Below are positions 26,783-36,698 of a DNA stretch of 64,000 bases, in pieces. Below the pieces are notes generated by a model. That model did no database searches, was not told the DNA's origin, and worked only from the letters and a program-made list of their open reading frames with translations. The position numbers were made by a program, and so were the translations under genes. The DNA comes from an uncultured Ruminococcus sp. (GTDB taxonomy: Bacteria; Bacillota; Clostridia; Oscillospirales; Ruminococcaceae). The stretch is taken from NCBI GenBank assembly GCA_947627275.1, contig CANQVK010000005.1, positions 1-64,000 of the forward strand, read 5' to 3'. Within the stretch, counting starts at the first letter, position 1, and each line of letters begins with the position of its first letter.

Positions 26783-28303
26783 TTAAGAAAAATCGGTTTT
26801 TTTAAGCTTTTCATGAATAATAGCAGAGGGAACGTTCATAAAGTTGATAATTTTTTTATTTTTTCCGAAAAACGACGAGTAATTGGCGTCATACGCCATT
26901 TGTTCGTCAATTACCCCTTCTTCCAATGCGTAAAGAACAGCGTCATTGGACATCGAGCATATCTGACTGCGGTCGAGTTCTTCAATATTGCCTGCATTGT
27001 ACATTTCTACATTATACTTGGCAATGACGTAATCGGGACTGCAAAAGCAGAGTACGGCAAACATTACCGTAAAAACGCCTGAACTCCACGCCGCAAAGTT
27101 CAAATCAAACTTAAATTGTTTTACAATAATAAGAACAAAAATCAGCGCGCACAGAGCCATAAACCACATGGTATAGAATCTCAGACGGGTAAGTCCGTAT
27201 TCCGAGATGTACATGACCATTTTGCTGACCGCAACTGCAATGAGTATCAAAGTTGAAAATGAAAGAGCAGTCGAGTAGAATTTAAGAGCTGCCGGTTTAT
27301 TTTTTCCGCTTTTCTGTGCAAGCAGACTGATAAAACATATCACGAACAGATTGATTATCGTAACGGCGCAAAGCTCGAAAAAACCTCTCCTTGCGTATTC
27401 CGCATAGCTGTAGCCCTCGGGAAGATCGCCGGAAAATGCCGAGAGAAAATAACTCCCCTGCGATATGAAGAACATGATATAGAGCAGAAGAACAGGTGTA
27501 ACGGCAGTATAAAGAATTATATTCGGTATTACTCTTGCTCCGTTCAGTGTGTACTCGCACAAATTTTTGTCGAGAATATTAAGATCGTTACGCTTGCAGT
27601 TAGCGTAAAGCATACCGTAAAGATAAAGACCGCAGGGAATTGATACAAGAAAATGGCATAAAACTCTCACACTCTCAGCAGAGAGCATATTCGAGGTAAT
27701 GTTTGTGAAAAAGTCCTCCATGCCCTTATCCGCCGAAATAAGCAGAGCCGCAACAAGCGTCGTTACGGGCAGAGCAAGCAGAAGTCCGCAGACGATATAT
27801 TTGATATTTCCGGCAGACTTTGAATTTCCGACAACTTCTTTAGCAGCGTTAGCTTCTGCGCCGAACTGTGAAAAGGGAAATTCAAAAACAGCTTTTATGA
27901 GCGCAAAGGGGAGATACTGTTCAATGTTTTTCTTTCCCTCAGCGGCTGAATAAACGAAATACGCTCCTGCAAAAAATAGAAATACTCCGTCAAGAAATTT
28001 AATAAATCCGTTGTCAGTGATCGAAAATACGCATGAAAAAAGGTATAGAACAGCTGCAAATATTTTATTGTAAACGGTTAGTTTACAGTCGTGCTTTTTT
28101 AAGAAAATTATCGAGGCTGTGATAATAATAAAATTCACAGCGGTAGTGAAAAATCCGGCAGGGTTGAAGATCTCGAATTCCACATAAAGAAATGCGAGAA
28201 GCGCAATGACGGCGGCATATATTTTTTCGGTTTTAGTGAAGCTTATGCGCCGTTTTTCTGCTGGGATATTTTCGTTTACGGCAATTTCAGGCGATTCAGA
28301 CAT
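26783..28303 (-). CDS. DUF4153/DUF4173-type polytopic membrane protein
   Basis: A 506-residue protein with about a dozen hydrophobic segments, starting KIYAAVIALLAFLYVEFEIF and including NPAGFFTTAVNFII. A C-terminal soluble stretch (about 430-500, ELDRSQICSMSNDAVLYALEEG) follows. This fits the DUF4153/DUF4173 membrane family, whose function is unknown. The start at 28303 is chosen because AGGAG lies 8 bases before it; the GTG at 28312 overlaps that site. It follows a DUF2975 gene and a small HTH gene, a recurrent trio in Firmicutes. Confidence 0.78.
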   Translation of the reverse strand: MSESPEIAVNENIPAEKRRISFTKTEKIYAAVIALLAFLYVEFEIFNPAGFFTTAVNFIIITASIIFLKKHDCKLTVYNKIFAAVLYLFSCVFSITDNGFIKFLDGVFLFFAGAYFVYSAAEGKKNIEQYLPFALIKAVFEFPFSQFGAEANAAKEVVGNSKSAGNIKYIVCGLLLALPVTTLVAALLISADKGMEDFFTNITSNMLSAESVRVLCHFLVSIPCGLYLYGMLYANCKRNDLNILDKNLCEYTLNGARVIPNIILYTAVTPVLLLYIMFFISQGSYFLSAFSGDLPEGYSYAEYARRGFFELCAVTIINLFVICFISLLAQKSGKNKPAALKFYSTALSFSTLILIAVAVSKMVMYISEYGLTRLRFYTMWFMALCALIFVLIIVKQFKFDLNFAAWSSGVFTVMFAVLCFCSPDYVIAKYNVEMYNAGNIEELDRSQICSMSNDAVLYALEEGVIDEQMAYDANYSSFFGKNKKIINFMNVPSAIIHEKLKKTDFS

Positions 28304-28315
28304 AAAGAACACTCC

Positions 28316-28534
28316 TTATTTTCTGTCATTATCCTTTCTGAATTCTAAAATATCTCCCGGTTGGCAGTCGAGTATCTCGCAGATTTTTTCCAGCGTTGAG
28401 AAGCGGACTGCTTTAGCTTTGCCTGTTTTCAATATTGAGAGATTCGCTGTAGTTATCCCGATTTTTTCAGCAAGCTCCTGCGAGGACATTTTCCGTACAG
28501 CCATCATAACGTCGAGATTTACAATGATCGGCAT
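28316..28534 (-). CDS. Small XRE/YozG-like DNA-binding protein
   Basis: A 72-residue helix-turn-helix protein: VRKMSSQELAEKIGITTANLSILKTGKAKAVRFSTLEKICEILDCQPGDILEF. This is the short Cro/CI type known as YozG/YdcN-like, typically encoded next to DUF2975 membrane proteins. The start at 28534 (MPIIVNLD) has GAGGAGGTCTAAT before it, better than the track start at 28549. It sits 11 bp after the DUF2975 gene and 12 bp before the DUF4153-like gene. Confidence 0.88.
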   Translation of the reverse strand: MPIIVNLDVMMAVRKMSSQELAEKIGITTANLSILKTGKAKAVRFSTLEKICEILDCQPGDILEFRKDNDRK

Positions 28535-28545
28535 ATTAGACCTCC

Positions 28546-29004
28546 TCATATTGTAAAGTCATTTTCGGACTTTATCTCAACGGCTTTTTCAAAGACGTTT
28601 TTGAGAACACGCAGAATAAGTCCAAGCATGGCGGCGAAAAGCGCAGGCATAAGGAAAACAACTCTCCACAAGCCTATTACGGCAAAAGAGATAGCTGCAA
28701 ACATGCACGTCCATGAGATGATCCTCAGGCATACCGTATTTTCCTTTACAAAAACAACTTCATTGCTGATATTTTTAAGCAGCCTGTTGAGAGAACCGAG
28801 AGCGATAAATCCGAAAACTTCCGCAGTATAAAGTCCTATACACACAGGGAGGAAAATGCTGCCTTTCAGCAGTCCGAGCGGTTCGGAAACAGACTCATAG
28901 TATCTGGAAAGGGCAGGCACAAAAAATGTGAGTATAAGAAATACACCTCCGGCAGCATACGTCAGGATTCTTGATAAGAACAGAGATTTAGTTTTAGTCC
29001 ACAT
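28546..29004 (-). CDS. DUF2975 family membrane protein
   Basis: A 152-residue protein with four membrane helices: ILTYAAGGVFLILTFFVPAL, IFLPVCIGLYTAEVFGFIALGSL, ISWTCMFAAISFAVIGLWRVVFL and the C-terminal PALFAAMLGLILRVL. VVFVKENTVCLRIISW is the typical DUF2975 segment. The function is unknown; it usually pairs with a YozG-type regulator, as it does here. The start MWTKTKS at 29004 has AAAGGAGCTC before it. The track start at 29163 runs through an AT-rich leader and is rejected. Confidence 0.85.
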   Translation of the reverse strand: MWTKTKSLFLSRILTYAAGGVFLILTFFVPALSRYYESVSEPLGLLKGSIFLPVCIGLYTAEVFGFIALGSLNRLLKNISNEVVFVKENTVCLRIISWTCMFAAISFAVIGLWRVVFLMPALFAAMLGLILRVLKNVFEKAVEIKSENDFTI

Positions 29005-29172
29005 AAAATAGAGCTCCTTTATGTTTCTGAATATAGTATAACACACTATTTGCCATTTGTCAATACTTAAATATCGAAAAACAATAATTTTTTTCTGTTT
29101 ATTAAAATGCGGTGAGTATATAATTGCCGCACAATATGGTGCGGCATTTGTTATATTTGTCATAAATATTAA

Positions 29173-29760
29173 TCATATTTCATCCATATAGCCATTTTTT
29201 TCGATGTCTGTAGATGCCATATTAGTACCATATATTTTTTTATTCTGCTCACTGGTGTCGCTGCGTGTTTTTTCAACGTTTGCCATATGCTGTGCGATGA
29301 GCTCCTTTTCACGATAGCGGTCTATATAACAGCGGCGCTGTACGTTTAAATCTTTATCTTTCTGATTGCAGTATATGGTAAGTAGCATCAAAAGAATAGT
29401 AGGAATAAACATAAGCGAATTTATATCAAAGTTCGTACACCCCAAACGATGTATCAACGTTTCGATAAACGTATCGTTGTCATCGCCGAAGGCTATACTG
29501 TACATCATACAAAACCAAGTGACGATACACCACTTGTTGCTTTTAAGGCGATAGCTGAAATATCCGCTTAAAAACACGAGTACAACTGTGATTATATCAA
29601 TGAATGCAAAGATGTTAATAGAGACAAAAAGCTGAATAATACATGGTATCACATAGACAGTACACATTACCAAATATCCCTTGAAAATCTTATCATACAA
29701 TTCGTTGTTTTTTTGGATTTTGGAATTTATCTGGTCAACTGTTTCATAATATTTACTCAT
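29173..29760 (-). CDS. Hypothetical membrane protein
   Basis: A 195-residue protein I do not recognise. A short charged start (MSKYYETVDQINSKIQKNN) is followed by about five hydrophobic helices between residues 28 and 130. The tail (about 130-195) is polar and rich in Glu, Lys and Arg, and probably cytoplasmic. It starts 3 bp after the aroF stop in the same direction, so it may be the last gene of the aroC-aroF transcript, although nothing in the sequence links it to aromatic synthesis. Confidence 0.65.
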   Translation of the reverse strand: MSKYYETVDQINSKIQKNNELYDKIFKGYLVMCTVYVIPCIIQLFVSINIFAFIDIITVVLVFLSGYFSYRLKSNKWCIVTWFCMMYSIAFGDDNDTFIETLIHRLGCTNFDINSLMFIPTILLMLLTIYCNQKDKDLNVQRRCYIDRYREKELIAQHMANVEKTRSDTSEQNKKIYGTNMASTDIEKNGYMDEI

Positions 29761-29763
29761 AAA

Positions 29764-30792
29764 TTACAAAAGTTCTGCAATGTCAAGTACAAGTCTTTCG
29801 GACTTTTCCCAGCCGAGACATGGGTCAGTAATGGACTTGCCGTAGACTGCCTCGCCGATTTTCTGACAGCCGTCCTCAATATAGCTTTCTATCATAAGAC
29901 CCTTGACAAGCTTTTTAATGTCGGAGCTGTGGCGCATGCTGTGGAGTATTTCCTTAGCAATTCGTATCTGTTCAAGGTATTGCTTTCCTGAGTTGGAGTG
30001 ATTAGTGTCAACTATAAGAGCAGGATTCAGCAGATTTTTTTCGCTGTAGACCTGTGCAAGACGGTAAAGGTCCTCATAGTGATAGTTGGGGAAGGACTGA
30101 CCCCTGTCGTTTACATATCCTCTGAGAATGGCGTGAGCGTAAGGATTTCCGTCGCTTTTGGCTTCGGAAGCCCTATAAATAAACGCATGGGGGTGCTGAG
30201 CCGCCGTAATTGCGTTCATCATAACGGAAATGTCGCCGCTTGTAGGATTTTTCATTCCGACAGGGATAGAAACTCCGCTCGAAACAAGTCGATGCTGCTG
30301 ATTTTCTACTGACCGTGCGCCAACGGCAACGTATGCGAGAATATCGTCAAGATAGCTGTAATTTTCGGGGTAGAGCATTTCGTCCGCAGCGGTAAAGCCT
30401 GTTTCAGCAAGAGCCTTGATATGGAGGTTTCTAACGGCTGCGATTCCGCTTGAAAGGTCGGGCATACCTGTCGGATTTGGCTGGTGGAGCATGCCCTTGT
30501 AGCCGTCGCCTGTTGTACGGGGCTTACCCGTGTATATCCTTGGGATAATAAAGATCTTATCCTTTACCTTTTCCTGAAGCTCCCGCAGACGCGTGATATA
30601 GTCGAGTACGGGTTCTTCCGTATCGGCGGAGCAAGGACCTATAATAAGAAGAAATTTGTCCGAATCACCTCGGAATATAGCTTTTATCTCCTCATCACGG
30701 CGAGCCTTGATCTCTGCAAGCTCGGGGGACAGGGGGTAGCTTTCCTTGATCTCAGAAGGACGGGGAAGTTCCCGTATTAATTTCATTGGCAT
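29764..30792 (-). CDS. aroF: 3-deoxy-7-phosphoheptulonate (DAHP) synthase, class I
   Basis: First step of the shikimate pathway: condenses PEP with erythrose 4-phosphate. The 342-residue protein is of the AroF/AroG/AroH type. Motifs: LLIIGPCSADTEEPVLDYITRL, RIYTGKPRTTGDGYKGMLHQP, GARSVENQQHRLVSSG, PVGMKNPTSG and VDTNHSNSGKQY. The metal-site residues (Cys, His, Glu, Asp) appear intact. Which aromatic amino acid inhibits it cannot be read from sequence with confidence. It lies 15 bp downstream of aroC. Confidence 0.95.
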   Translation of the reverse strand: MPMKLIRELPRPSEIKESYPLSPELAEIKARRDEEIKAIFRGDSDKFLLIIGPCSADTEEPVLDYITRLRELQEKVKDKIFIIPRIYTGKPRTTGDGYKGMLHQPNPTGMPDLSSGIAAVRNLHIKALAETGFTAADEMLYPENYSYLDDILAYVAVGARSVENQQHRLVSSGVSIPVGMKNPTSGDISVMMNAITAAQHPHAFIYRASEAKSDGNPYAHAILRGYVNDRGQSFPNYHYEDLYRLAQVYSEKNLLNPALIVDTNHSNSGKQYLEQIRIAKEILHSMRHSSDIKKLVKGLMIESYIEDGCQKIGEAVYGKSITDPCLGWEKSERLVLDIAELL

Positions 30793-30807
30793 AATATATC
30801 AATCCTT

Positions 30808-31893
30808 TTAATTATTAATATTTCCATAGCGGAGTACAAGCTGATCCATAAGAGCGAGAGCCGTAATACTGTCCACCACGACCCTTGCACGGTGTACTAT
30901 AGCCGGATCGTGTCTGCCCTGTATCTGCAATGTCGTATTTTCGCCGTTTGTAAGGTCAACAGTCTGCTGCTCCTTATAAATGGACGGCGTAGGCTTTACG
31001 GCACAGCGGAACGTAACAGGCATTCCGTTTGTTATGCCGCCGAGAATACCGCCGCAGTTATTGGTTGACGTAGTTACTTTATTGTCGATGCTTCTGAACG
31101 GGTCGTTAGCCTGACTTCCTCTCATTTCGGCATATTTGAAGCCTGCGCCAAATTCAACGCCCTTTACGGCAGGTATGCTGAAAAGAGCATGAGAGAGGAC
31201 GCCCTCTACAGTGTCGAACCAAGGCTCTCCGACTCCGGCAGGCATACCGAATACGGCTGTTTCAAGTATTCCGCCGACAGAATCTCCGTCAGCTTTTGCA
31301 GCCATTATAGCTTCTTTCATTTTTTCCTCTGCGGAGGTATCGAGGACAGCAAATTCCCGTCCGTCCAGAAAGTCGATGTCTGCCTGAATATCCTCAAATT
31401 CCCTGTCGTAAACGCCGCCGCACGAGAGGATATGAGTTCCTATAGTGATACCGTGCGCTTTAAGGGCGGAGATCGCCACAGCGCCGGCGGCGACTATTCC
31501 TGCGGTGATGCGTCCCGAGAAGTGTCCGCCGCCGCGGAAATCCTGAGAACCTCCGTACTTTACGTTTGCTGTAAAATCCGCATGACCGGGACGCGCTTTA
31601 TATGCAAGTTCGCCGTAATCACGGCTGCGCGTATCCTGATTTTCAATTATAAATGTGATCGGCGTACCTGTAGTTTTACCGTTAAAAACGCCGCTTACGA
31701 TCTTTACCTCGTCCGCTTCTTTCCGTGCTGTTGAAATAGCGCCTGCGGATCTTCTGAGAGACATCTGACGTGCGATAAAGTCCTCGTCAACAGGAATACC
31801 GGCAGGCATACCGTCAAGAACGGCTCCTATAGCGTTTCCGTGGCTTTCGCCGAAAAGTGTGATAGCAACGCTGCTTCCGAAAGTGTTTTTCAA
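30808..31893 (-). CDS. aroC: Chorismate synthase
   Basis: Last step to chorismate: converts EPSP to chorismate using reduced FMN. It has 361 residues with GESHGNAIGAVLDGMPAGIPVD, RPGHADFTANVKYG, DFRGGGHFSGRITAG and GGILGGITNGMPV. The start codon is TTG (GAGGTGAAACATA before it), preferred because the protein then begins MKNTFGSSVAITLFGESHG, as in the family. It is the first gene after the A2 repeat and a promoter at 32165-32193. It shares a pathway with the trp operon upstream but probably has separate transcription. Confidence 0.95.
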   Translation of the reverse strand: MKNTFGSSVAITLFGESHGNAIGAVLDGMPAGIPVDEDFIARQMSLRRSAGAISTARKEADEVKIVSGVFNGKTTGTPITFIIENQDTRSRDYGELAYKARPGHADFTANVKYGGSQDFRGGGHFSGRITAGIVAAGAVAISALKAHGITIGTHILSCGGVYDREFEDIQADIDFLDGREFAVLDTSAEEKMKEAIMAAKADGDSVGGILETAVFGMPAGVGEPWFDTVEGVLSHALFSIPAVKGVEFGAGFKYAEMRGSQANDPFRSIDNKVTTSTNNCGGILGGITNGMPVTFRCAVKPTPSIYKEQQTVDLTNGENTTLQIQGRHDPAIVHRARVVVDSITALALMDQLVLRYGNINN

Positions 31894-31912
31894 TATGTTT
31901 CACCTCTGTTTC

Positions 31913-32148
31913 AATATCACTGTCTACAACTTTAGCGAGTGACTCTGTCTCCCACACCCCCTGCCAAAGGGGTGACCCCTTTGGAATCTCTGTGTTAGTG
32001 AATTTTCCTGCATAATGTCACCTCATTTATTTGAGATTATAGTATAACATGACATTATGCAGGAAAATCCAATGATACAGATACCAAGAGTTAACTCTTT
32101 AACAGAGAATACAAGAAAACAAAATTCTCGTTAAATTGCGGATAGTAA
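31913..32148 (-). repeat. Family A element, copy A2, in the aroC leader
   Basis: Read on the minus strand. Ends: ACTATCCGCAATTTAACGAG on the left, the inverse CTAAAGTTGTAGACAGTG on the right. Inside: perfect palindrome AAGAGTTAACTCTT (32086-32099), long hairpin with 24-nt arms (32050-32073 and 31997-32020, 22 of 24 paired), hairpin CCAAAGGGG/CCCCTTTGG, then a weaker GACAGAGTC hairpin. No ORF. It lies between the aroC promoter and the aroC start. Confidence 0.78.
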
Positions 32149-32164
32149 TTTTAATATAGAAAAA

Positions 32165-32193
32165 GTATATCATATTATTTTTATAATGTCAAG
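32165..32193 (-). promoter_or_regulatory. Sigma-A promoter of aroC-aroF, reading through repeat A2
   Basis: On the minus strand: TTGACA (32193-32188), 17 bp, TATACT (32170-32165). The left end of A2 begins about 17 nt further on, so the transcript would open with the A2 structure and reach aroC after about 260 nt. Confidence 0.7.
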
Positions 32194-32213
32194 GAGACTT
32201 TTTATCCTCTCAC

Positions 32214-32283
32214 GTAAATCAATTTTCTAAATGTTGGGACACGGCGTGCCGTGTCCATGTGAAATTTTGCCGAAAATACGTGT
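32214..32283. repeat. Family B repeat, copy B3 (partial)
   Basis: CACGTAAATCAATTTTC at the left end and the central GGGACACGGCGTGCCGTGTC are shared with B1 and B2. The right end is degenerate (AAAATACGTGTG). Confidence 0.6.
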
Positions 32284-32285
32284 GC

Positions 32286-32307
32286 GAGGAGATACTAAAC
32301 AGGCTCT
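32286..32307. repeat. Family G half-hairpin
   Basis: GGAGATACTAAACAGGCTCT is one arm of the family G hairpin at 56863-56910, with the partner arm lost. It touches the trpA stop region. Confidence 0.5.
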
Positions 32308-33082
32308 AAGCAGTTATAACTGCTTCTTTCATTAATCTGACGTATTCGCCTACATAGTAGGGGGAATCCTTTCCGTACTGTTCGATGATTTTAATTATTG
32401 CCGAACCTACAATAGCGCCGTCTGAAATACCCGCTATTTTCTGAGCCTGACGAGGCTCGGAAATACCGAATCCGACAGCGCAGGGAATGTCCGTATTCTC
32501 ACGTATTACCTTAACTATGCGGCTTATATCGGTGTTTATCTCGCTTCTTACGCCGGTAACGCCCAGACTGGAAACGATGTAAATAAATCCCTCGGCGTCT
32601 TTGGCGATCATAGCGGCTCTGTCCTCGGAGGTCGGAGCGATAAGGGAGATCATTTCAACGCCGTATTTTTTTGATACGTCGGAAAATTCGTCCTTTTCTT
32701 CATAGGGAAGATCGGGCAGTATTATGCCGTCAATTCCCGATTCCTTGCAGCGTGACATAAAACGTTCGCCGCCGTAGGAAAAAACAACGTTTGCATATGT
32801 CATGAAAACAAGCGGTATCTTAACATCACGGCGAAGCTCGGTCACAAAGTCAAATATTTTATCTGTTGTTACGCCGACTGCCAACGCACGTATGTTCGCC
32901 CCCTGAATAACAGGACCTTCTGCGGTCGGGTCGGAAAAAGGAATGCCAAGTTCGATAAGGTCTGCGCCTGCGTCAGCCGCCGCACGGACGACCTTTGCAG
33001 TCGTTTCAAGATCGGGGTCACCGCATGTAATAAAGGGAATAAATGCCTTGCCGTTTTCAAATGCTTTTCTTATATTACTCAT
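32306..33082 (-). CDS. trpA: Tryptophan synthase alpha subunit
   Basis: Cleaves indole-3-glycerol phosphate to indole, which passes to TrpB. It has 258 residues and a TIM barrel. Signatures: [32 protein letters not shown] (catalytic Glu and Asp region), [11 protein letters not shown] (second catalytic Asp), [10 protein letters not shown] and [12 protein letters not shown]. It overlaps the end of trpB by 8 bp. Last gene of the trp operon. Confidence 0.96.
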   Translation of the reverse strand: MSNIRKAFENGKAFIPFITCGDPDLETTAKVVRAAADAGADLIELGIPFSDPTAEGPVIQGANIRALAVGVTTDKIFDFVTELRRDVKIPLVFMTYANVVFSYGGERFMSRCKESGIDGIILPDLPYEEKDEFSDVSKKYGVEMISLIAPTSEDRAAMIAKDAEGFIYIVSSLGVTGVRSEINTDISRIVKVIRENTDIPCAVGFGISEPRQAQKIAGISDGAIVGSAIIKIIEQYGKDSPYYVGEYVRLMKEAVITA

Positions 33083-34262
33083 AAATATCCTCCCCTCTGT
33101 ATCGTGCGATAGCGGCGCAGTCCTTGTCTCCTCTGCCCGAGATCGTAATAATTATTATTTTATCCTTATCCATAGTCGGAGCAAGCTTCATAGCATAGGC
33201 AACTGCGTGAGCGGACTCTATTGCGGGGATTATGCCTTCAACTCTTGAAAGATACTCGAAAGCGTTTACGGCTTCGTCGTCTGTAACAGGAACGTATTCC
33301 GCACGTCCGATGTCATGCAGGTATGCGTGTTCAGGGCCTACTCCGGGGTAGTCAAGACCTGCCGATATTGAGTAAACGGGAGCGATCTGACCGTATTCGT
33401 CCTGACAGAAATAGGACTTCATACCGTGGAAAATACCTATTTTTCCCGTATTTACGGTTGCCGCTGTTTCAAAAGTATCTATGCCCCTTCCGGCGGCTTC
33501 GCAGCCTATCAGACGCACTTTTTCATCCGGAATGTAGTGATAAAAGCTTCCTATGGCGTTTGAGCCGCCGCCTACGCAGGCGATGACCGCATCGGGAAGT
33601 CTGCCCTCCTTATCGAGTATCTGTTGTCTCGATTCTCGTGAAATGATCGCCTGAAAATCACGGACGATCGTAGGGAACGGGTGAGGTCCCATGACAGAGC
33701 CGAGACAGTAGTGCGTATCGCTGATACGTTTTGTCCACTCACGCATAGCCTCCGAAACGGCGTCTTTCAAGGTCGCCGTACCTGTGGTGACGGGTATAAC
33801 TTCAGAGCCGAGCAGCTTCATTCGGTAAACGTTGAGAGCCTGACGCTTAGTGTCCTCTTCGCCCATGAACACAACGCATTCCATGCCGAGGAGAGCTGCG
33901 GCGGTAGCGGTGGCAACGCCGTGCTGACCTGCGCCCGTTTCAGCTATAAGACGTGTTTTTCCCATTTTTTTGGCAAGCAGAGCCTGCCCGAGAACGTTGT
34001 TTATTTTGTGAGAGCCTGTGTGGTTGAGATCCTCTCGCTTGAGGTATATCTTTGCTCCGCCAAGCTCCTTTGTAAGCTTTTCTGCGTAATAGAGCAGAGA
34101 CGGTCTGCCTGCATACTCATTGAAAAGCTGTGTAAGCTCCCTGTTAAATTCGGGGTCGTTCTTATAGCGGTCATATGCTTTTTCAAGCTCGTTTATGGCG
34201 TTCATCAGCGTTTCAGGGATATACTGTCCGCCGTGAACGCCGAAACGTCCTTTTGATTTCAT
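33075..34262 (-). CDS. trpB: Tryptophan synthase beta subunit
   Basis: PLP enzyme that joins indole and serine to give tryptophan. It has 395 residues and is the standard TrpB1 form. Signatures: [32 protein letters not shown] (PLP-binding Lys in HK), [32 protein letters not shown] (phosphate loop) and GRGDKD at the end. It is followed at once by trpA (8-bp overlap), which fits the alpha2-beta2 complex. Confidence 0.97.
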   Translation of the reverse strand: MKSKGRFGVHGGQYIPETLMNAINELEKAYDRYKNDPEFNRELTQLFNEYAGRPSLLYYAEKLTKELGGAKIYLKREDLNHTGSHKINNVLGQALLAKKMGKTRLIAETGAGQHGVATATAAALLGMECVVFMGEEDTKRQALNVYRMKLLGSEVIPVTTGTATLKDAVSEAMREWTKRISDTHYCLGSVMGPHPFPTIVRDFQAIISRESRQQILDKEGRLPDAVIACVGGGSNAIGSFYHYIPDEKVRLIGCEAAGRGIDTFETAATVNTGKIGIFHGMKSYFCQDEYGQIAPVYSISAGLDYPGVGPEHAYLHDIGRAEYVPVTDDEAVNAFEYLSRVEGIIPAIESAHAVAYAMKLAPTMDKDKIIIITISGRGDKDCAAIARYRGEDIYE

Positions 34263-34276
34263 GTAGATCTGTCCTT

Positions 34277-35653
34277 TCAGTAAATTGAATCCATAAATTC
34301 TTTCATTTTATCAAAGTCCTTAACGCCGTCAGTCTCAATGCCCGAGCTTACATCGACAGCGTATGGAGCAAGTTTTCTTATTGCATCGTTCACATTATTT
34401 TTGTCAAGTCCGCCTGCTAAGAAATATTTTCTTTTCATTCCGCCGAGCAATCTGTAGTCGAACTGTTTTCCGTCGCCCATTCCGGCATCAAGCAGAACAA
34501 GATCGGCAGGCGAATCATTGGCACGCAGGATGTCGCTTTCAGAACGGACGATAAACGCCTTTATGACGAAAATATCTTCCTTTTTCAGTCGGGCGACGTA
34601 TTCCTCGTTTTCGTTTCCGTGAAGCTGAACGGCTTTTATCGTACCGCTTTTTACAAGACCGATAACATTTTCTATCGGCTCGTCAACAAACACTCCGACG
34701 GGCGTTATCCTTTCGTCAAGAAGCCTTGTAAGCTTTGCTGCCTGTTCGGGCGAAATATAACGCTTGCTTTTCCTTGCGAACACATAGCCGACATAATGTG
34801 GAAGCAGCTTGTTTGCATACTCGATGTCAGTTTCACGGCGAAGTCCGCACATTTTAACTTTGGTATTCGCTATATTATATCCTCTGAGTTCAGCAAGTTT
34901 AGCGGACTTATCTTCCGCGCGCATTAGCGTTTCGCCGATAAGTACAGCGTCCGCACCGGCTTCACGGAGCAGGGCAATATCCTCAGCCGTTTTCACTCCG
35001 CTTTCCGAAACGAACAGCACGTCGTGAGGAACAAGCTCGCGGAGACGGCGGCTGTTTTCCGTATCAACGGAAAAGTCGCTCAGATTGCGGTTATTTACGC
35101 CGATGAGTCTTGCTCCGCAGTTTACCGCAGTTTTGACCTCCGCTTCATTGTGCGCCTCGACAAGGGCGGACATTCCCAAGCTGTCGCATACCTTTATATA
35201 GGCTCTTATCTGTTCGGCTGTCAGAATGGAGCATATCAGCAGAACCGCCTTGGCTCCGAGAAGCTTAGCTTCATAGATCATGTAGTCGTCAACGGTGAAA
35301 TCCTTGCGTATGCAGGGAACGCTTACTTTTTCCGCTATTTCACGCAGATATTCATTGCTGCCGAGAAACCATTTCGGCTCCGTTAAAACGGAAATGCAGT
35401 CAGCTCCTGCCGATTCGTAGTCCTCTGCTATCCGGAGATAAGGAAAATCCTCTGCAATTATTCCTTTTGATGGAGACGCCTTTTTGCACTCGCAGATAAA
35501 TGAAATATCGGGCTTTTTCAGCGCGTTTTCAAATTCAAACGAACCTTTCGGAACAGAAAGAGCCGTTGATCTCAGTTCCTCATATGAGAGCTTTTCTTTT
35601 GCCGATACTACACGGAGCTTTGCATAGTCGGCAAGCTTTTCGAGTATAGTCAT
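34277..35653 (-). CDS. trpCF: Fused indole-3-glycerol-phosphate synthase / phosphoribosylanthranilate isomerase
   Basis: Bifunctional enzyme of 458 residues. The N-terminal half (about 1-255) is Trp[65 protein letters not shown] and [11 protein letters not shown]. The C-terminal half (about 262-458) is Trp[36 protein letters not shown] and [10 protein letters not shown], ending in [14 protein letters not shown]. Clostridia often have separate trpC and trpF, so the fusion is worth noting, though fused forms are also known elsewhere. It lies between trpD and trpB. Confidence 0.95.
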   Translation of the reverse strand: MTILEKLADYAKLRVVSAKEKLSYEELRSTALSVPKGSFEFENALKKPDISFICECKKASPSKGIIAEDFPYLRIAEDYESAGADCISVLTEPKWFLGSNEYLREIAEKVSVPCIRKDFTVDDYMIYEAKLLGAKAVLLICSILTAEQIRAYIKVCDSLGMSALVEAHNEAEVKTAVNCGARLIGVNNRNLSDFSVDTENSRRLRELVPHDVLFVSESGVKTAEDIALLREAGADAVLIGETLMRAEDKSAKLAELRGYNIANTKVKMCGLRRETDIEYANKLLPHYVGYVFARKSKRYISPEQAAKLTRLLDERITPVGVFVDEPIENVIGLVKSGTIKAVQLHGNENEEYVARLKKEDIFVIKAFIVRSESDILRANDSPADLVLLDAGMGDGKQFDYRLLGGMKRKYFLAGGLDKNNVNDAIRKLAPYAVDVSSGIETDGVKDFDKMKEFMDSIY

Positions 35654-35661
35654 CCCGCACC

Positions 35662-36681
35662 TCAGCTATTGGAAAGCTCGATTACTTTATCGAGCGTTTC
35701 AAGAGCCTTGCCGCTGTCGATAAGCTCTGCGGCGAGTTTTACGCCGTCCTCCATAGAGCATGCTTTGCCGCCCGTGTAAATAGCTGCGCCTGCGTTGAGG
35801 AGTACCGTGTTTCTCTTGTGACCCTTGATCTCGCCTGAGAGTATGCCTCTTGTGACGGCGGCGTTTTCGGCAGGAGTACCTCCGAGAAGATCGTCCTTCG
35901 TGCAGCGTTCAAAGCCGAACTGCTCGGGAGTTATCTCGTAGTTTTTCATCCAGCCGTCCTTATATTCGCATATTATGGTAGGTGCGGAAAGAGAGATCTC
36001 ATCAAGCTTATCCTTTCCGTAGACTACCATTCCTCTTTGCGAACCGAGCTTCATAAGCACCTGCGCAACGGGTACGATAAGGGACGGATCGTAAACGCCG
36101 AGAAGATGATGCTTCGGGGACGCAGGGTTTGTCAGAGGGCCGAGGATATTGAACACAGTCCTGATGCCGAGTTCCTTGCGGATAGAGCCTACGTATTTCA
36201 TGGAAGTGTGATATTTCTGTGCAAAGAAGAAGCAGAAGCCTGCTTTTTCCAGAAGTTCACGGCACTTTTCGGGTTCGAGATCTATATTCATCCCGAGAGC
36301 TTCAAGGCAGTCGGCAGTACCCGAAAGAGACGAAGCCGCACGGTTTCCGTGCTTAGCGACAAGTATGCCCGAGGCGGCTATCACCATTGCGGAAGTGGTG
36401 GAAATATTGAAGCTGTGGGCATTATCGCCGCCTGTTCCGACGATTTCAAGCAGATCCATATCGTTCTCGAATTTAATTGCCGCATCGCGCATAGCCGCCG
36501 CGCAGCCTGTGATTTCGTCTATCGTTTCCGATTTGGCGCTTTTTGTTGACAGAGCGGCAAGGAATGCGGCGTTCTGAGTAGGTGTGGATTTTCCCGACAT
36601 GATCTCTGAAATTACAGCATACGCTTCATCATATGTCAGGTCTTGTTTGTCAACGATCTTAACTATTGCTTCTTTTATCAT
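35662..36681 (-). CDS. trpD: Anthranilate phosphoribosyltransferase
   Basis: Transfers phosphoribose from PRPP to anthranilate. It has 339 residues. Signatures: [27 protein letters not shown] (PRPP loop), [50 protein letters not shown]. The start at 36681 (MIKEAIVKI) has GGAGGGATCAATT before it, which favours it over the track start at 36696. It stands alone and is not fused to trpG. Confidence 0.95.
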   Translation of the reverse strand: MIKEAIVKIVDKQDLTYDEAYAVISEIMSGKSTPTQNAAFLAALSTKSAKSETIDEITGCAAAMRDAAIKFENDMDLLEIVGTGGDNAHSFNISTTSAMVIAASGILVAKHGNRAASSLSGTADCLEALGMNIDLEPEKCRELLEKAGFCFFFAQKYHTSMKYVGSIRKELGIRTVFNILGPLTNPASPKHHLLGVYDPSLIVPVAQVLMKLGSQRGMVVYGKDKLDEISLSAPTIICEYKDGWMKNYEITPEQFGFERCTKDDLLGGTPAENAAVTRGILSGEIKGHKRNTVLLNAGAAIYTGGKACSMEDGVKLAAELIDSGKALETLDKVIELSNS

Positions 36682-36698
36682 AATTGATCCCTCCAAGG

